Below are positions 1 to 9,444 of a stretch of DNA of 64,000 nucleotides, one piece after another. Where the stretch lies: positions 62,001 to 126,000 of the forward strand of contig NZ_CAMLJQ010000004.1 of assembly GCF_946480305.1 (NCBI RefSeq). Direction: 5' to 3'. The stretch's first letter is position 1. The number at the start of each line of letters is the position of its first letter. This DNA is from an uncultured Caldimonas sp. Lineage in GTDB: Bacteria; Pseudomonadota; Gammaproteobacteria; Burkholderiales; Burkholderiaceae. Under the pieces are notes generated by a model. It saw nothing but the letters and a program-made list of their open reading frames with translations. It searched no databases and was not told where the DNA came from. The position numbers and the translations under genes were made by a program.

Positions 1-711
1 CACGCGGCGGATCGCCGCGCAGTGGTCCTTCACGTAGAGCCAGTCGCGCACGTTCTGCCCGTCGCCGTAGATCGGCAACGGCCTGCCCGCCAGGGCGTTC
101 ACGATCATCAGCGGGATCAGCTTCTCGGGGAACTGGTACGGCCCGTAGTTGTTCGAGCAGTTGGTGGTGAGCACCGGCAGCCCGTAGGTGTGGTGCCAGG
201 CGCGCACGAGGTGATCGCTGCCGGCCTTGCTGGCGGCATACGGACTGTTGGGTGCATAGGGGTGCGTCTCGGTGAACGGCGCATCGCCCGGCTGCAGCGA
301 ACCATAGACCTCGTCGGTCGAGACGTGCAGGAACCGGAAACCGTCGCGCTCAGGTGCCGGCAAGCCTTGCCAGTACGCTCTCGCCGCTTCCAGCAGCGAG
401 CAGGTGCCCTCGACGTTGGTGCGCACAAAGGCGGCGGGCCCATGAATGGAACGGTCGACGTGGCTCTCCGCCGCGAAGTGCACCACGGCCCGCACCCGGT
501 GCTCGGCCAGCAGCGACTCCATGCGAGGGCGGTCGCAGATGTCGGCATGCACGAACCGATGACGCGCATCGCCTGCCAGCGAAGCGAGACTGCGCAGGTT
601 GCCGGCATAGGTGAGGGCATCGACATTGACCACCCCTTCCTCGCCGGCTGCCAGCCAGTCGAGCACGAAGTTGCTGCCGATGAAGCCGGCACCACCGGTC
701 ACGAGAATCAT
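1..711 (-). CDS. rmlB: dTDP-glucose 4,6-dehydratase, 5' part (runs off the window)
   Basis: The first 237 codons of an SDR-type dTDP-D-glucose 4,6-dehydratase, which makes the 4-keto-6-deoxy intermediate of dTDP-L-rhamnose in the cytoplasm. Reading left from ATG 711-709, the frame is open to the window edge. It shows the NAD-binding [10 protein letters not shown] near the N-terminus, TDEVYG, and the catalytic YAASK tetrad segment. The frame is closely similar to the complete rmlB at 14460-15533 over its whole visible length but is clearly not identical, so this is a second paralogue. What follows it to the left is outside the window. Identification is very secure; whether the full gene is intact cannot be seen. 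Confidence 0.93.
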   Translation of the reverse strand, partial: MILVTGGAGFIGSNFVLDWLAAGEEGVVNVDALTYAGNLRSLASLAGDARHRFVHADICDRPRMESLLAEHRVRAVVHFAAESHVDRSIHGPAAFVRTNVEGTCSLLEAARAYWQGLPAPERDGFRFLHVSTDEVYGSLQPGDAPFTETHPYAPNSPYAASKAGSDHLVRAWHHTYGLPVLTTNCSNNYGPYQFPEKLIPLMIVNALAGRPLPIYGDGQNVRDWLYVKDHCAAIRRV

Positions 712-1127
712 GAGCGTCCCATCCGCCACGCGTATGGGACTCATGGTACCCGCGCCCCCAGCCCGCCAAGCGGCAGAAATGGCGGGGTTTCAGCCCCTTG
801 CCCCGCTCATTGCGTATGGCCCGGCGACGGCAAGCGGCGCATCTCGCGCGCCGGTAAGGGCCCCAGGCAACCTGCACGCCCTCGGGTGTCGGTAGCGTGG
901 ACGGCAGGTGCCTCGGGCTCTTACCGGTAGGCAGCGCCGGTCAGCGCTGCTGCATGTTCCCTCCTGCGTGTTGCATGGCGGCAGCCCTGTAGGCCGCCCT
1001 CGCACACCGGCACTCTAAGCAGCGGCCGCCCCTGGTGCTGCCGGCGAACCGTGACAGCCCCTTGTCAGCAGGCTCCTACGCTTCGTGGCAATCTGCGGGC
1101 CTGCCTTGCACACTCAAGGAGCGCCTC
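712..1127. other. divergent intergenic region without a recognised gene
   Basis: A 416-base gap between the leftward rmlB copy and the rightward amidohydrolase gene. I see no RNA gene and no plausible short coding frame. A possible hairpin has arms GCGGGG (782-787) and CCCCGC (801-806), with no following T-run. No convincing -35/-10 pair was found for either flanking gene, although promoters for both are expected here. Confidence 0.5.
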
Positions 1128-2015
1128 ATGCAGCCCCTGCGCCTGAAGATCCACCGCATCGTGGCTCGCGCCGGCTTGTACGCCGTGGTGTGGACCGCCC
1201 TCTGCGCCAGCGCGCAGACGCCCTACGACGGGCCGCTGTTCGACGCCCACCTCCACTACAACGACGACGCCCAGGCTCCGCACCCGCTGCCCGATGTGCT
1301 CGGCCGCATGCAGCGCAGCGGCGTGCGCGCCATCGTGGCCAACAGCCGCCCCAACGACGGCACCCGTGCCCTGGCATCCGCAAGCGAGGCCACCCGTGCG
1401 GCGGGCGTCACGGTGGTGCCCTTCATCCGCCTGTACCGCAACCGTGCCGACTACACCGGCTGGTTTGCCGACGAATCCATCCACCGGATGGTGCAGGACG
1501 AGCTCTCCCGAGGCACGGCGGCGGGGCCGTACCGTGGCATCGGTGAGTTCCACCTGTACGACAGCGCCAACGCCGATGGCGCCGTGGCCCGCAAGCTGAT
1601 GCAGCTGGCGCAGCAAAAGAAGCTGGTGGTGCTGGCCCACGTCGACGGCGTCGCCATCGACAAACTGATGGCCCATGCGCCGGACGCGCGCCTCATCTGG
1701 GCCCACACCGGCATCGGTGGCGTGCCGGTGGAGCGCGTGCGCGAGCTGTTCGACCGGCACCCCGGGCTCGTCGGCGAGCTGTCGTACCGCCCCGGGCTCA
1801 CGCAGGACGACGGCCAGCTCACGCCCGCATGGCGCGAGTTGCTGCTGCGCTACCCCCAGCGTTTCGTCATCGGCTCCGATACGTGGATCAACGCGCGCTG
1901 GCAGTACTACGAAGAGCTGATGCGCGGGTATCGCGTGTGGCTGGGCGGGCTGCCTCCGGAAGTGGCACGTCGCATCGGGTGGGAGAACGGGGCGGAGATG
2001 TTTGGGGTGAGGTGA
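1128..2015 (+). CDS. secreted amidohydrolase-family (TIM-barrel) protein
   Basis: A 295-residue protein that looks like a metal-dependent hydrolase of the amidohydrolase superfamily (Amidohydro_2/TatD-like). After an N-terminal signal peptide ending near CASAQ (residue 30) comes DAHLHY with the HxH metal pair at residues 41 and 43. Later come [13 protein letters not shown] and a C-terminal GSDTW that could supply further metal ligands. ATG 1128 is chosen because AAGGAG lies seven bases upstream and the signal peptide starts there; the frame is open further upstream to 1035. The substrate is unknown. It stands alone, upstream of and convergent with the outer-membrane protein gene. Confidence 0.72.
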   Translation: MQPLRLKIHRIVARAGLYAVVWTALCASAQTPYDGPLFDAHLHYNDDAQAPHPLPDVLGRMQRSGVRAIVANSRPNDGTRALASASEATRAAGVTVVPFIRLYRNRADYTGWFADESIHRMVQDELSRGTAAGPYRGIGEFHLYDSANADGAVARKLMQLAQQKKLVVLAHVDGVAIDKLMAHAPDARLIWAHTGIGGVPVERVRELFDRHPGLVGELSYRPGLTQDDGQLTPAWRELLLRYPQRFVIGSDTWINARWQYYEELMRGYRVWLGGLPPEVARRIGWENGAEMFGVR

Positions 2016-2033
2016 GCATCGAGCCGACTTTCG

Positions 2034-2684
2034 TCAGAACCGATAACTGACCCCCACGCTCAACTGCGGCAGCACGCGGTACTTTTCCACCGCATCGCGC
2101 AGTTCGTCGAGCTCCTGTTCCACGTCTTCGTCCTGCACCATCAAGGCCGCCGGCCCGCTCACGTCGCCCCGCACCTTCGGCTTGCCATAGGACGCGCCCA
2201 CGTCGAAGTGGAATGCCCAGCCGGTGGCGCCGGTGCGGTGGTGCCCGTAGCCGATGCCGATGTACGGTGTCACGCTCGGGTACTTCACTCGCACATCGAA
2301 CCGGTCCGCCGCGGTGAACACATAGTCCTGCCCGCCGATGTTGATCGTGCCGCCATCGCCGCGCGCGGTGAGCTTTACCTTCGCATCGTTGAACGTGATG
2401 CCGCCCGTGATGCGAAAGCCGCCTTGCGCCGGGAACCAATCGGCAAACACGCCTGCGCGATGCAGGTTGATCTTGCCGTCATAGTCGATGCCCTCTTCCG
2501 TGCCATCGGCGCTGCGCGAGCCGAGCGTGGCCACGTCGGCGCGGATCGAGAACGAGTCGTTCAACGGCTGTGCGTAGCCGACGAACACGCCGGGCAGGCC
2601 GATGCCGCCGTAGACCTCGCCGGCGTGGGCCGATGCCGCGCAGAGCCCCATCCCTGCAACCGCAAGAATCGCGTGTACCTTCAT
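2034..2684 (-). CDS. predicted small outer-membrane beta-barrel protein
   Basis: A 216-residue protein with a clear signal peptide (MKVHAILAVAGMGLCAASAHA) and a mature part of alternating hydrophobic strands and glycine-rich turns. It ends in VSYRF, the terminal aromatic typical of BAM-assembled beta-barrels. The size suggests an eight-stranded barrel (OmpW/OmpA-like fold), but I cannot name a family. An acidic helical stretch (EDVEQELDELRDAVEK) near residues 180-195 interrupts the strand pattern and is probably a periplasmic turn or loop. It converges with the amidohydrolase gene, 18 bases apart. The function is unknown. Confidence 0.65.
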   Translation of the reverse strand: MKVHAILAVAGMGLCAASAHAGEVYGGIGLPGVFVGYAQPLNDSFSIRADVATLGSRSADGTEEGIDYDGKINLHRAGVFADWFPAQGGFRITGGITFNDAKVKLTARGDGGTINIGGQDYVFTAADRFDVRVKYPSVTPYIGIGYGHHRTGATGWAFHFDVGASYGKPKVRGDVSGPAALMVQDEDVEQELDELRDAVEKYRVLPQLSVGVSYRF

Positions 2685-2816
2685 CCGGATCTCCTCTCAT
2701 GTGGTCAACGAGCGGACGAGGCTACCGCTTCGAATCCAAGACCGCACCTGATGAAACCGCCAGCCATTCGGGAGGCGGCGCACCACTCCGGCAAACGGCA
2801 CGCCTGGAGGGCCGGA

Positions 2817-3599
2817 TCAGTATGCGGTGTCGTAGTCGATGGTCAACGGCGCGTGATCTGAAAAGCGCTGCTCTTTGTAGATTGCTGCACGCTTTGCCGT
2901 GGCCGCCAACCCGGGCGTGGCGATCTGGTAATCGATGCGCCACCCGACGTTCTTGGCCCAGGCCTGGCCGCGGTTGCTCCACCACGTGTACGCCTCGCCG
3001 GTCGCTTCCGGGTGCAGGCGGCGATACACGTCGACCCAGCCCAGCTCGTCGAACACCCGCGTGAGCCACGCGCGCTCTTCGGGCAGGAAGCCCGAGTTCT
3101 TCTGGTTGCTCTTCCAGTTCTTCAGGTCGATTTCCTTGTGAGCGATGTTCCAGTCGCCGCACACCAGGATCTCGCGGCCCTCGGCTCGCAGCGCCTGCAA
3201 CACAGGATAGAACTCGTCCATGAACTGGAACTTCATCTGCTGCCGCTCTTCGCCGGAAGAGCCGGAGGGCAGGTACAGCGAGATGACCGACAAGTTGCCC
3301 CAGTCGGCACGGATGTAGCGGCCTTCCGCATCGAAGCCGGCATGGCCGATGCCTTCGACCACGCGGTCGGGCTGCTTGCGGGCATACAGGCCCACGCCGC
3401 TATACCCCTTCTTTTCAGCGCAGTGGAACCAGCCCGTCAGGTCGCCCGGCTTGCGCACGGCGTCGACGATGTCGCCCGACTGGGCCTTGAGCTCTTGCAC
3501 GCACACCACGTCGGCCTGCTGCTGGCCCAGCCAGTCGAAGAAACCTTTGGTGGTGGCGGAACGAATGCCGTTGAGATTGGCAGAGATGACTCGCAACAT
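2817..3599 (-). CDS. xthA: exodeoxyribonuclease III (AP endonuclease)
   Basis: A 260-residue cytoplasmic DNA-repair enzyme of the exonuclease III/APE1 family. It cuts DNA at abasic sites and removes 3' blocking groups. It has the family landmarks in order: SANLNGIRSA at the N-terminus, metal-binding Glu in CVQELKAQ, YLPSGSSG, GDWNIAHKEIDL with the catalytic Asp and Asn, and the C-terminal SDHAPL with the Asp-His pair. The length is normal. It marks the left edge of the glycan locus; the kpsS stop lies only 29 bases upstream of its start. It could therefore be read from upstream capsule transcription as well as from its own promoter. Confidence 0.95.
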   Translation of the reverse strand: MLRVISANLNGIRSATTKGFFDWLGQQQADVVCVQELKAQSGDIVDAVRKPGDLTGWFHCAEKKGYSGVGLYARKQPDRVVEGIGHAGFDAEGRYIRADWGNLSVISLYLPSGSSGEERQQMKFQFMDEFYPVLQALRAEGREILVCGDWNIAHKEIDLKNWKSNQKNSGFLPEERAWLTRVFDELGWVDVYRRLHPEATGEAYTWWSNRGQAWAKNVGWRIDYQIATPGLAATAKRAAIYKEQRFSDHAPLTIDYDTAY

Positions 3600-3628
3600 G
3601 GCCGCGAGCTTACTTCAGGTTCGCCCGT

Positions 3629-5026
3629 TCAAGGGCGCAGCGGCTGCACCTGGTCGTAGGCTTCCGTCGCGCCACTCAACGCAGAGTCGTTGGCTTGCCC
3701 GGCCAGCCGCGCCACACCCGCCTGGAGGGGCTGCACGGCATGGCGCGTCAGCGGCAGGTCCACCAGCGGCGCGGGCTGACTGATCATCGAGGGCAGGTCC
3801 TCGTGGTCCGGCACGGCGTGCAGCGCAAGCACATCAAGCGCCGGCGTTGCGCCATAGAAGCTGGCGTTCAGCTGCGTATGGGCCACCAGGTACTGCCGGA
3901 AGCGGTGGTACAGGCTCTCGTCGACCATGCCCGGCGCCTGCCAGAACGCTTCGAGCGGCCCTTGAAATACGAGCCCCGGGATGTTGTAGAAGCAATCGCC
4001 GAGCGTGATCACCGGAGTCTTGTGGAACAGCGACTGCAAGCCTGTGGTGCTGTTCACCGTGACCACGCCCTTGGCATGCTTGAGCAGCGTGGGCAGGTGC
4101 AGGTCGTGCACGTAGCGCACCCGCGCCGAGAGGCCGTGCACCGCAGCGCGCTGCTCGATGTAGCGGCTGTAGTTGCTGTAGGCCCGGTCCATCGGGTGGT
4201 GCTTGATCACCAACCAGTCGTCCTTGGCCGCATGCCTTGAGAAGGACGCCATCACTTCGTCGATCACCGCCTCCACCGTGCCGTAGCGCGAGTGGTGCAC
4301 GATCTGACTGTCGTTGTGCACCTGCAGCGGCAGCAGGAACCAGCGCTTCGTCCGGGCTTCGGTGGTGAGCTCTCGCAGCACGCCATGCTCTTTGACGGCA
4401 TACACCAGCTTGCGCCAGCCGCCCCGCGCCCAGCGCGCGGCTTCAACCAGCGGATGGAGAGGCCGGTGGTACACGTGGTGGCGGTAGCGCGGGCGCAACA
4501 GGGCGACGGCAGAGCTGTACATGGCCGCATACCACGCCATCACCGAGAAGCGTTGATAGGTGGGCTTCGTGCCCTTGGGCAACTCGTCGGGCAACGAGCC
4601 GTAGAACACCGGGCATCGTGGCACGCGCGAATAACCGTTGACGCCGCCGCATTCCAGCGTCACGTAGTCGGGCCGCAGATAGCCCTCCTCGAACACAAAG
4701 AGCTCGGCGCCCACTTCGCGCGCCACAGCCCGGGCCGCCGCATGCACCGGCCTTGTCTGACCGAACACCACCACCGCGTCGATACGCTTCAGGATCAGGA
4801 ACGACCGCAGCCATTCAGGCCATTCGTCGTGCGTGCCCGTGTATGCCACGGTGCGTTTGCGGCGATAGAAGAACTGGTCGCCCCCGTTGAAGTTGACCTT
4901 GTAGACCGTCTGGTCGTGCTCTTCCAGAAAGCCGGCCAGCCTGGCGAAGAACGGGCCCATCGGCCCCTGCAGCAACAGCGTGCGCCGGTGCTTGAGCAGA
5001 GCAGTCAAGGAAGCGGGGTGAGGCAT
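3629..5026 (-). CDS. kpsS: KpsS-like capsule beta-Kdo transferase
   Basis: A 465-residue protein of the KpsS/LipB family. In ABC-type capsules KpsS adds the first beta-Kdo to lyso-phosphatidylglycerol at the inner face of the membrane, starting the lipid linker on which the chain is carried. The frame shows LLLQGPMGPFFARLA near the N-terminus, FEEGYLRPDYVTLE in the middle, HHPMDR and VTVNSTTGLQSLFH, which is the family pattern of a GT-B Kdo transferase. The length fits the family, with a longer C-terminal tail. It lies downstream of kpsC in the same direction but 338 bases away, so it may have its own promoter. The Kdo supply genes (kpsF, kpsU) are not in the window. Confidence 0.88.
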   Translation of the reverse strand: MPHPASLTALLKHRRTLLLQGPMGPFFARLAGFLEEHDQTVYKVNFNGGDQFFYRRKRTVAYTGTHDEWPEWLRSFLILKRIDAVVVFGQTRPVHAAARAVAREVGAELFVFEEGYLRPDYVTLECGGVNGYSRVPRCPVFYGSLPDELPKGTKPTYQRFSVMAWYAAMYSSAVALLRPRYRHHVYHRPLHPLVEAARWARGGWRKLVYAVKEHGVLRELTTEARTKRWFLLPLQVHNDSQIVHHSRYGTVEAVIDEVMASFSRHAAKDDWLVIKHHPMDRAYSNYSRYIEQRAAVHGLSARVRYVHDLHLPTLLKHAKGVVTVNSTTGLQSLFHKTPVITLGDCFYNIPGLVFQGPLEAFWQAPGMVDESLYHRFRQYLVAHTQLNASFYGATPALDVLALHAVPDHEDLPSMISQPAPLVDLPLTRHAVQPLQAGVARLAGQANDSALSGATEAYDQVQPLRP

Positions 5027-5364
5027 TGCCGAATGTTGTGTGAGGTCTGGCGCAGCCCACTGCGCGCCTCAACCAGACCTATAAAAGTGCGTTCTCCGAA
5101 CTCCAGGGGGTGCATTGTTACCTATGCAATCGGGGTGTGAAGAAACATCAATGGAAAAACTTGCCATCCTCAGCGTGGCCGAGCGTGCGCATTTCACGCG
5201 CCTCGCCGCATTTACATCTTCTGGAACATCTACTTGACCGGAGTCAAGCACCGAGCGGTGTAGCGAAGGTTGCGATCGTAAATAGCAGGCAAGTGATTGC
5301 CAACTCTTTACCCCACCCCGAGGCATGTGGAAGCGCCTGCCCGAAGGGGTAGGCTCCCGGCACC
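5027..5364. other. AT-richer gap between kpsC and kpsS
   Basis: A 338-base region, poorer in GC than its flanks, with no plausible gene. It should hold the kpsS promoter on the minus strand. One weak candidate there is TTGATG (complement of 5146-5151), a 17-base spacer and TGCATA (complement of 5123-5128). The -10 match is poor, so I do not call it as a promoter. An imperfect inverted repeat at 5351-5382 spans the kpsC stop codon but has no T-tract. Confidence 0.45.
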
Positions 5365-7395
5365 CTAGTTGCGCCGGAGCCTCAAGACCCAGCGCAGAAG
5401 GCGGCGCCACGCAGGCAGCGTGGCGGGGCCGCGCTGTTTCCAGTCCAGCAGTTCGTCGAGCGCGCGCTCGGGCGTCGTGAACCGCTGCGTCACCCGGCTC
5501 ACGTAGGTGGGGTAAAGGATGAGCGCCGCCGCCACCAGATCGTCGAGCGCCACGCGTTGTGTGCGCCGCTCGCAACGGTGCGCATCGTCGGTCAGGCCCC
5601 AGCCCGCATAGAAGGGCAACCCCTCGCACCGGACCCGCTTGCCGCGCAGCAGCGCCTCAAAGCCCGCGAGAGACGTGAGCACGTGCACCTCGTCGACCTG
5701 CGACAACAAAGCGTGGATCGGAACCCCCGTCACCACCTCGTCGCACAGCAGATGCGCCTCGGACTCCCGGCTGCCCTGCTGGCGCAGGCCGGCCACCACG
5801 TCGGGGTGCGGCTTGTAGACCAGGTAGGCATCAGGCGCTGCCTTGCGGGCGGCCTGGAGCAAGCCGAGGTTGGTGCGCACGCCCGGCGCGCCGTAGGCGA
5901 TGGACGCGTCCGACTCCACCTGCCCCGGCACCAGCACCACCCGGTGCGCGCCGTGGGGGCGCTGCCAGTTGCCGGAGCCCACGTTGTATTTGGTCACGCC
6001 GGCGCTCACCAAGCGCTCACGAAGGCGGCGCGCCCTGCTGCGCAATGCATCGTCGAACGGGGCCTTTTGCAGCAGCGCTTCCAGGTCGGATGGCTGCGTT
6101 GCGTCGTAGTACATGCCCGAGCGGTCCTGCACCCACGACAAGGGCCGCACCAGGTCAGCGCCCAGCCCGACCGAGCGGAGGAATCCGTCCTCCAGCCGCA
6201 CGACCTCACCCATGCGTTGGCGGGCAGCGGCGGGCACCTCGCGCCGACCCCACACAGCGAGGGTGGCGCCAGCGGGCGCCTCTTCGGCGCCACGCACAAA
6301 CTGCACGTCGCTGCCGGAAAAGAACGCCCGGACGATGGGTTTCTTCCAGCGCGAAAATCCTGTTGCATGCACCTGTGGCGCGAACCGCCCGCGCATGCGG
6401 CGCTGCAGCGCCATCCACTCCATCAGCCGCTCCGGCTCGCACCTCGCGTGCGTCTCGGGGTCGATGTAGCGGGGGTAGCGCACCAGGCTGGCATGCACGA
6501 GCTGCTCGAGCGAGGCCGCGGCGCGACGTGGCGGAGCGGGCAACTCGTCTTCGGTGAGGCCCCAGCCGGCATAGAAAGGCATGCCGAAGGTGCGCACGCG
6601 CCGGCCCCATAGGAGCGCCTCGAAACCCATCTGCGACGTGACCGTGTACGTTGCCTGCGCGGACTCGAGCAAAGCGCAGGGATGCGCATCGGTACCCAAC
6701 ACGCGCACCCGTGCCGCCTGCCCCGGTGTGAGCGCGGCGAAGTGCCCACGCTTGCGCCCCGCCACCACATCGGGATGCACTTTCAGCAGCACCGGCAGGC
6801 CGGGGTGCTCGTCGAGCGCCGCTTCCAGCATGCGCGCAAAGCTCTCGGGCCCGGCCAGGCCATACGCAATGGATGCGTCGCCAAACGTCTGGTCCACCAC
6901 CAGCACGTAGGGGCGGCTCAACGGTGGCGGCGGCACCTCACGGGTGTGGTTGTACTTGGAGAGGCGGCCAGCGCACCACAGTTGCCGCAGCGCCTGGGCC
7001 CGCGCCGCCTCTGCCGGGTCAAGAGGCGCGGCGATGAGCGCTTCGAGCCGCGACGGTGTCGTCGCGTCGTAATAGATGCCGAGATCGTCGAGCACCAGCG
7101 ACAACGGCGGATCGCGATCACCAAGGGCGACCGAGCGCAGGAAACCGTCCTCCACCCGCCACACGGGCAGGCCGTGGCGCGCGGCGAAGGCTTCGGCGAC
7201 CTTGGCGCTGGGTTTGCGCCCCCAGGCCAGGGCTCCGTCGACGCCATGCCGCGCCGCGTGTCGCGTGACGAGTTGAATGTCGTCGAGCAACGCCTGCAAG
7301 GTCGCGACACGGTGCAGACCAGCAGTCAGCACAGCCAAACTAGAGGGGAAAGAACTCAAGGAAGCAGGTCCGATCACAAAGAGAATGCCCCTCAT
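5365..7395 (-). CDS. kpsC: KpsC-like dual-module capsule beta-Kdo transferase
   Basis: A 676-residue protein of the KpsC family, which extends the poly-Kdo linker after KpsS. It is visibly a tandem duplication: VEDGFLRS, YYDAT, a Y-KYN-type segment, HPDVVAG and LPFYAGWGLT each appear in the N-terminal half and again in the C-terminal half, matching the two transferase modules of known KpsC. ATG 7395 (MRGILFVIGP) is preferred to ATG 7416 because the conserved part begins there. Its start lies only 23 bases from the divergent start of the BNR_4 gene, so its promoter must lie inside that gene or transcription must come from farther away. Confidence 0.92.
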   Translation of the reverse strand: MRGILFVIGPASLSSFPSSLAVLTAGLHRVATLQALLDDIQLVTRHAARHGVDGALAWGRKPSAKVAEAFAARHGLPVWRVEDGFLRSVALGDRDPPLSLVLDDLGIYYDATTPSRLEALIAAPLDPAEAARAQALRQLWCAGRLSKYNHTREVPPPPLSRPYVLVVDQTFGDASIAYGLAGPESFARMLEAALDEHPGLPVLLKVHPDVVAGRKRGHFAALTPGQAARVRVLGTDAHPCALLESAQATYTVTSQMGFEALLWGRRVRTFGMPFYAGWGLTEDELPAPPRRAAASLEQLVHASLVRYPRYIDPETHARCEPERLMEWMALQRRMRGRFAPQVHATGFSRWKKPIVRAFFSGSDVQFVRGAEEAPAGATLAVWGRREVPAAARQRMGEVVRLEDGFLRSVGLGADLVRPLSWVQDRSGMYYDATQPSDLEALLQKAPFDDALRSRARRLRERLVSAGVTKYNVGSGNWQRPHGAHRVVLVPGQVESDASIAYGAPGVRTNLGLLQAARKAAPDAYLVYKPHPDVVAGLRQQGSRESEAHLLCDEVVTGVPIHALLSQVDEVHVLTSLAGFEALLRGKRVRCEGLPFYAGWGLTDDAHRCERRTQRVALDDLVAAALILYPTYVSRVTQRFTTPERALDELLDWKQRGPATLPAWRRLLRWVLRLRRN

Positions 7396-7418
7396 TCTGG
7401 TCGAACCGACTTGCAAGC

Positions 7419-8828
7419 ATGCTCAGGACCATTCACTGCCTCTTTTCCGCGGCTCTTCTTCTGTTCTGGAGTTCGTTGTATGCCGGCCCCATTGCCGACC
7501 CGCCCCGTGGGTCGATCGGCAGCGTGGAGTCGGGCTCGGCGAAGCGCCACGTTGAAACACCTCCTACTGAAGTGCTCGTCGACACGGTGTGGGCGGGCAC
7601 TGGCGTGAACTACGACGCGCTGTCGATTGGATCGGTCGTGTATCTCGCCTACTACGACGCCGAGCGGTACCTCACCGTTGCACGCTTTGACGCACAGCGG
7701 CGATCGTTGACCAGGAAGCGGTTGGCGAGTCGATTTGATGGATGGGACGCGCACAACAACCTTGTCCTCGCAGTCGACCCAGCCGGCCATTTGCATGTGG
7801 CGGGAAACATGCACACATCACCTCTGGTCTACGCGCGCACGTTACGAGCCGATGACTTCGACAGCCTGACCCTGATGAACCGCATGATCGGGACCGACGA
7901 GGACTCCACCACCTATCCGCAGTTCTTTCGTTTTCCCAATGGCGACCTGGGATTCACCTACAGGTCGGGCCAAAGCGGCAATGGTGTCGAGCTGATCAAT
8001 CGCTTTGACGGGGAGCGTTGGCACCGCGAGTTGTCCGACCCCATCTTTGCTCCGGCGACCCCGACCGAGCATGTCAACGCCTATCACACGGGGTACGTCC
8101 CAGGCCCGGACGGCAGATTTCACACCGCCTGGGTGTGGAGAAAGACACGCATGGCGGAGACGAACTTCCACGTCAACTACGCTTTCTCGCCAGATCTGCG
8201 CACCTGGTTTGACAGCGGCGGAAGCAAGATCGAACTGCCTCTGACACCCGCCAACGCCGACGTCGCCGATGCCGTTCCCCAAGGGGGCGGCCTCGCCAAC
8301 AATGTTCGTCTTGGATTTGATCCCAAAGGGCGCCCGGTCATTTCGTATCTGAAGTACGACAGCGCCGGCCATACGCAGCTGTATCACGCCCGCCCCTCTC
8401 CGGAGGGGTGGCAAGTGGCATCGGCAACACAATGGGACTATCGCTGGGCCTTCGCCGGCGCAGGAACACTGCTCGGCGAAATCAGCTTCAGCGGGGTACG
8501 CTCCACCCCCGACGGCAAGCTTGTCGAAGAGGTCAGCCACCGAATCTACGGTCGCCTGCACATCGAACTCGACCCGAACGATCTTCGTGGCATCTCGCGC
8601 CCTGCCGCCCCACCACAAGTCCGCCCCACACCTGGAGCTGTGCGAGCAACGGGGCCGTTCCGCGCTGTTGGGCGCGCCGTGCGACAACAGTCGCATGGGG
8701 CGGTTGCCGCTGAGTTCCGGTGGCACACGCTTGGTGCAGCCAATAACGACCAGCCTCGGACCTGCGAATCGTTGAACCTGCCCGCAACGTGCCAGATGAC
8801 CGGTCCGCTTCAACTCTGGATTTACTGA
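7419..8828 (+). CDS. secreted BNR_4 beta-propeller protein, lyase-like; aberrant C-terminus
   Basis: A 469-residue protein with a signal peptide (to about residue 24, ...WSSLYAG) and a repeat-rich domain of the BNR_4 type. That fold includes ulvan lyases of the PL24/PL25 kind. Landmarks are DAHNNLVLAVDPAGHLH, TYPQFFRFPNGDLGF, DGRFHTAWVWR and HVNYAFSPDLRTWF. These line up with the second propeller protein at 21285-23090. From about residue 395 the sequence loses this character and becomes Arg/Ala-rich until the frame stops at the edge of a transposase remnant. The natural end was therefore probably lost to an insertion or frameshift. It is the only plus-strand gene within the minus-strand block. 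Depolymerase activity on the local capsule is an inference. Confidence 0.7.
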   Translation: MLRTIHCLFSAALLLFWSSLYAGPIADPPRGSIGSVESGSAKRHVETPPTEVLVDTVWAGTGVNYDALSIGSVVYLAYYDAERYLTVARFDAQRRSLTRKRLASRFDGWDAHNNLVLAVDPAGHLHVAGNMHTSPLVYARTLRADDFDSLTLMNRMIGTDEDSTTYPQFFRFPNGDLGFTYRSGQSGNGVELINRFDGERWHRELSDPIFAPATPTEHVNAYHTGYVPGPDGRFHTAWVWRKTRMAETNFHVNYAFSPDLRTWFDSGGSKIELPLTPANADVADAVPQGGGLANNVRLGFDPKGRPVISYLKYDSAGHTQLYHARPSPEGWQVASATQWDYRWAFAGAGTLLGEISFSGVRSTPDGKLVEEVSHRIYGRLHIELDPNDLRGISRPAAPPQVRPTPGAVRATGPFRAVGRAVRQQSHGAVAAEFRWHTLGAANNDQPRTCESLNLPATCQMTGPLQLWIY

Positions 8829-9444
8829 GTCGGACCTGCACGCGGCGGAGGTCGAGTGCATCGGCAGCGGCAAGGCACGCCAGCCCTACGAGTTCGGTGT
8901 GAAGGTCAGTGCGGCGGTGACCGCCAAACAGGGGTTGATGGTCGGTGCGCGCAGCTTGCCGGGCAACCCCTACGACGGCCACACACTGGCCGAGCAACCG
9001 GAGCAGACCACCGTCTTGCTGCAGGACCTGGGCGTCAAGCCGCACACGGCCATCGTCGACCTGGGCTACCGGGGCGCGGATGCCGGCGTCGGCGAGGTGA
9101 CGTTGCTCCATCGCAGCAAGAGCCGGTCACTCACCCGCAGCCAGCGGCGCTGGCTGAAGCGGCGTCAGGCGGTCGAGCCGGCCATCGGGCAGGCCAAGCA
9201 CGATCACGGCATGAAGCGCTGCTGGCTCAAGGGCGCTGAGGGCGACGCGCTGCATGCCGTGTTGTGCGCACCTGGATTCAACATCCGCTGACTGCTGCGC
9301 GCCATCGCCCGGCGGGGCATTGCGCCAGCCTTTTTGCGCTTGCGTTGGCTGCTGTCAGCGCTCGCTGCGTCCACGAATCGACTCGCTGCTGTTGCGCGCT
9401 CGGCGCTTCTCGTTGGCGGCACGAGATGAATTTCCCAGAACCGA
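8827..9444 (+). pseudogene. IS5-family transposase remnant
   Basis: The C-terminal half of an IS5-type DDE transposase. The frame begins abruptly at about 8827 with SDLHAAEVECIGSGKARQPY and continues through YEFGVKVSAAVTAKQG, DLGYRG and AVEPAIGQAKHDHGMKRCWL (GTG-initiated open part 8899-9291). It has no N-terminus. A stop codon (TGA at 9289-9291) follows NIR, where relatives have Trp (TGG). Beyond it the same frame continues as LLRAIARRGIAPAFLRLRWLL. The last part, AARDEFPRTDY, is in another frame, so there is a frameshift as well. It is non-functional, and it abuts the damaged end of the BNR_4 gene. No complete terminal inverted repeats were identified. Confidence 0.85.

Noticed and set aside
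4480..4490. GGCGGTAGCGC, resembling the ops element used by RfaH in capsule operons
   Set aside because: It lies inside kpsS on the strand opposite to transcription and is a chance match in GC-rich coding sequence.
5351..5382. Inverted repeat across the kpsC stop, considered as a terminator
   Set aside because: The stem is bulged, and no T-run follows on the transcribed strand.
7842..8873. Minus-strand frame of 343 codons across the propeller gene and IS junction
   Set aside because: No domain signature, and it opposes a gene with clear BNR_4 motifs.
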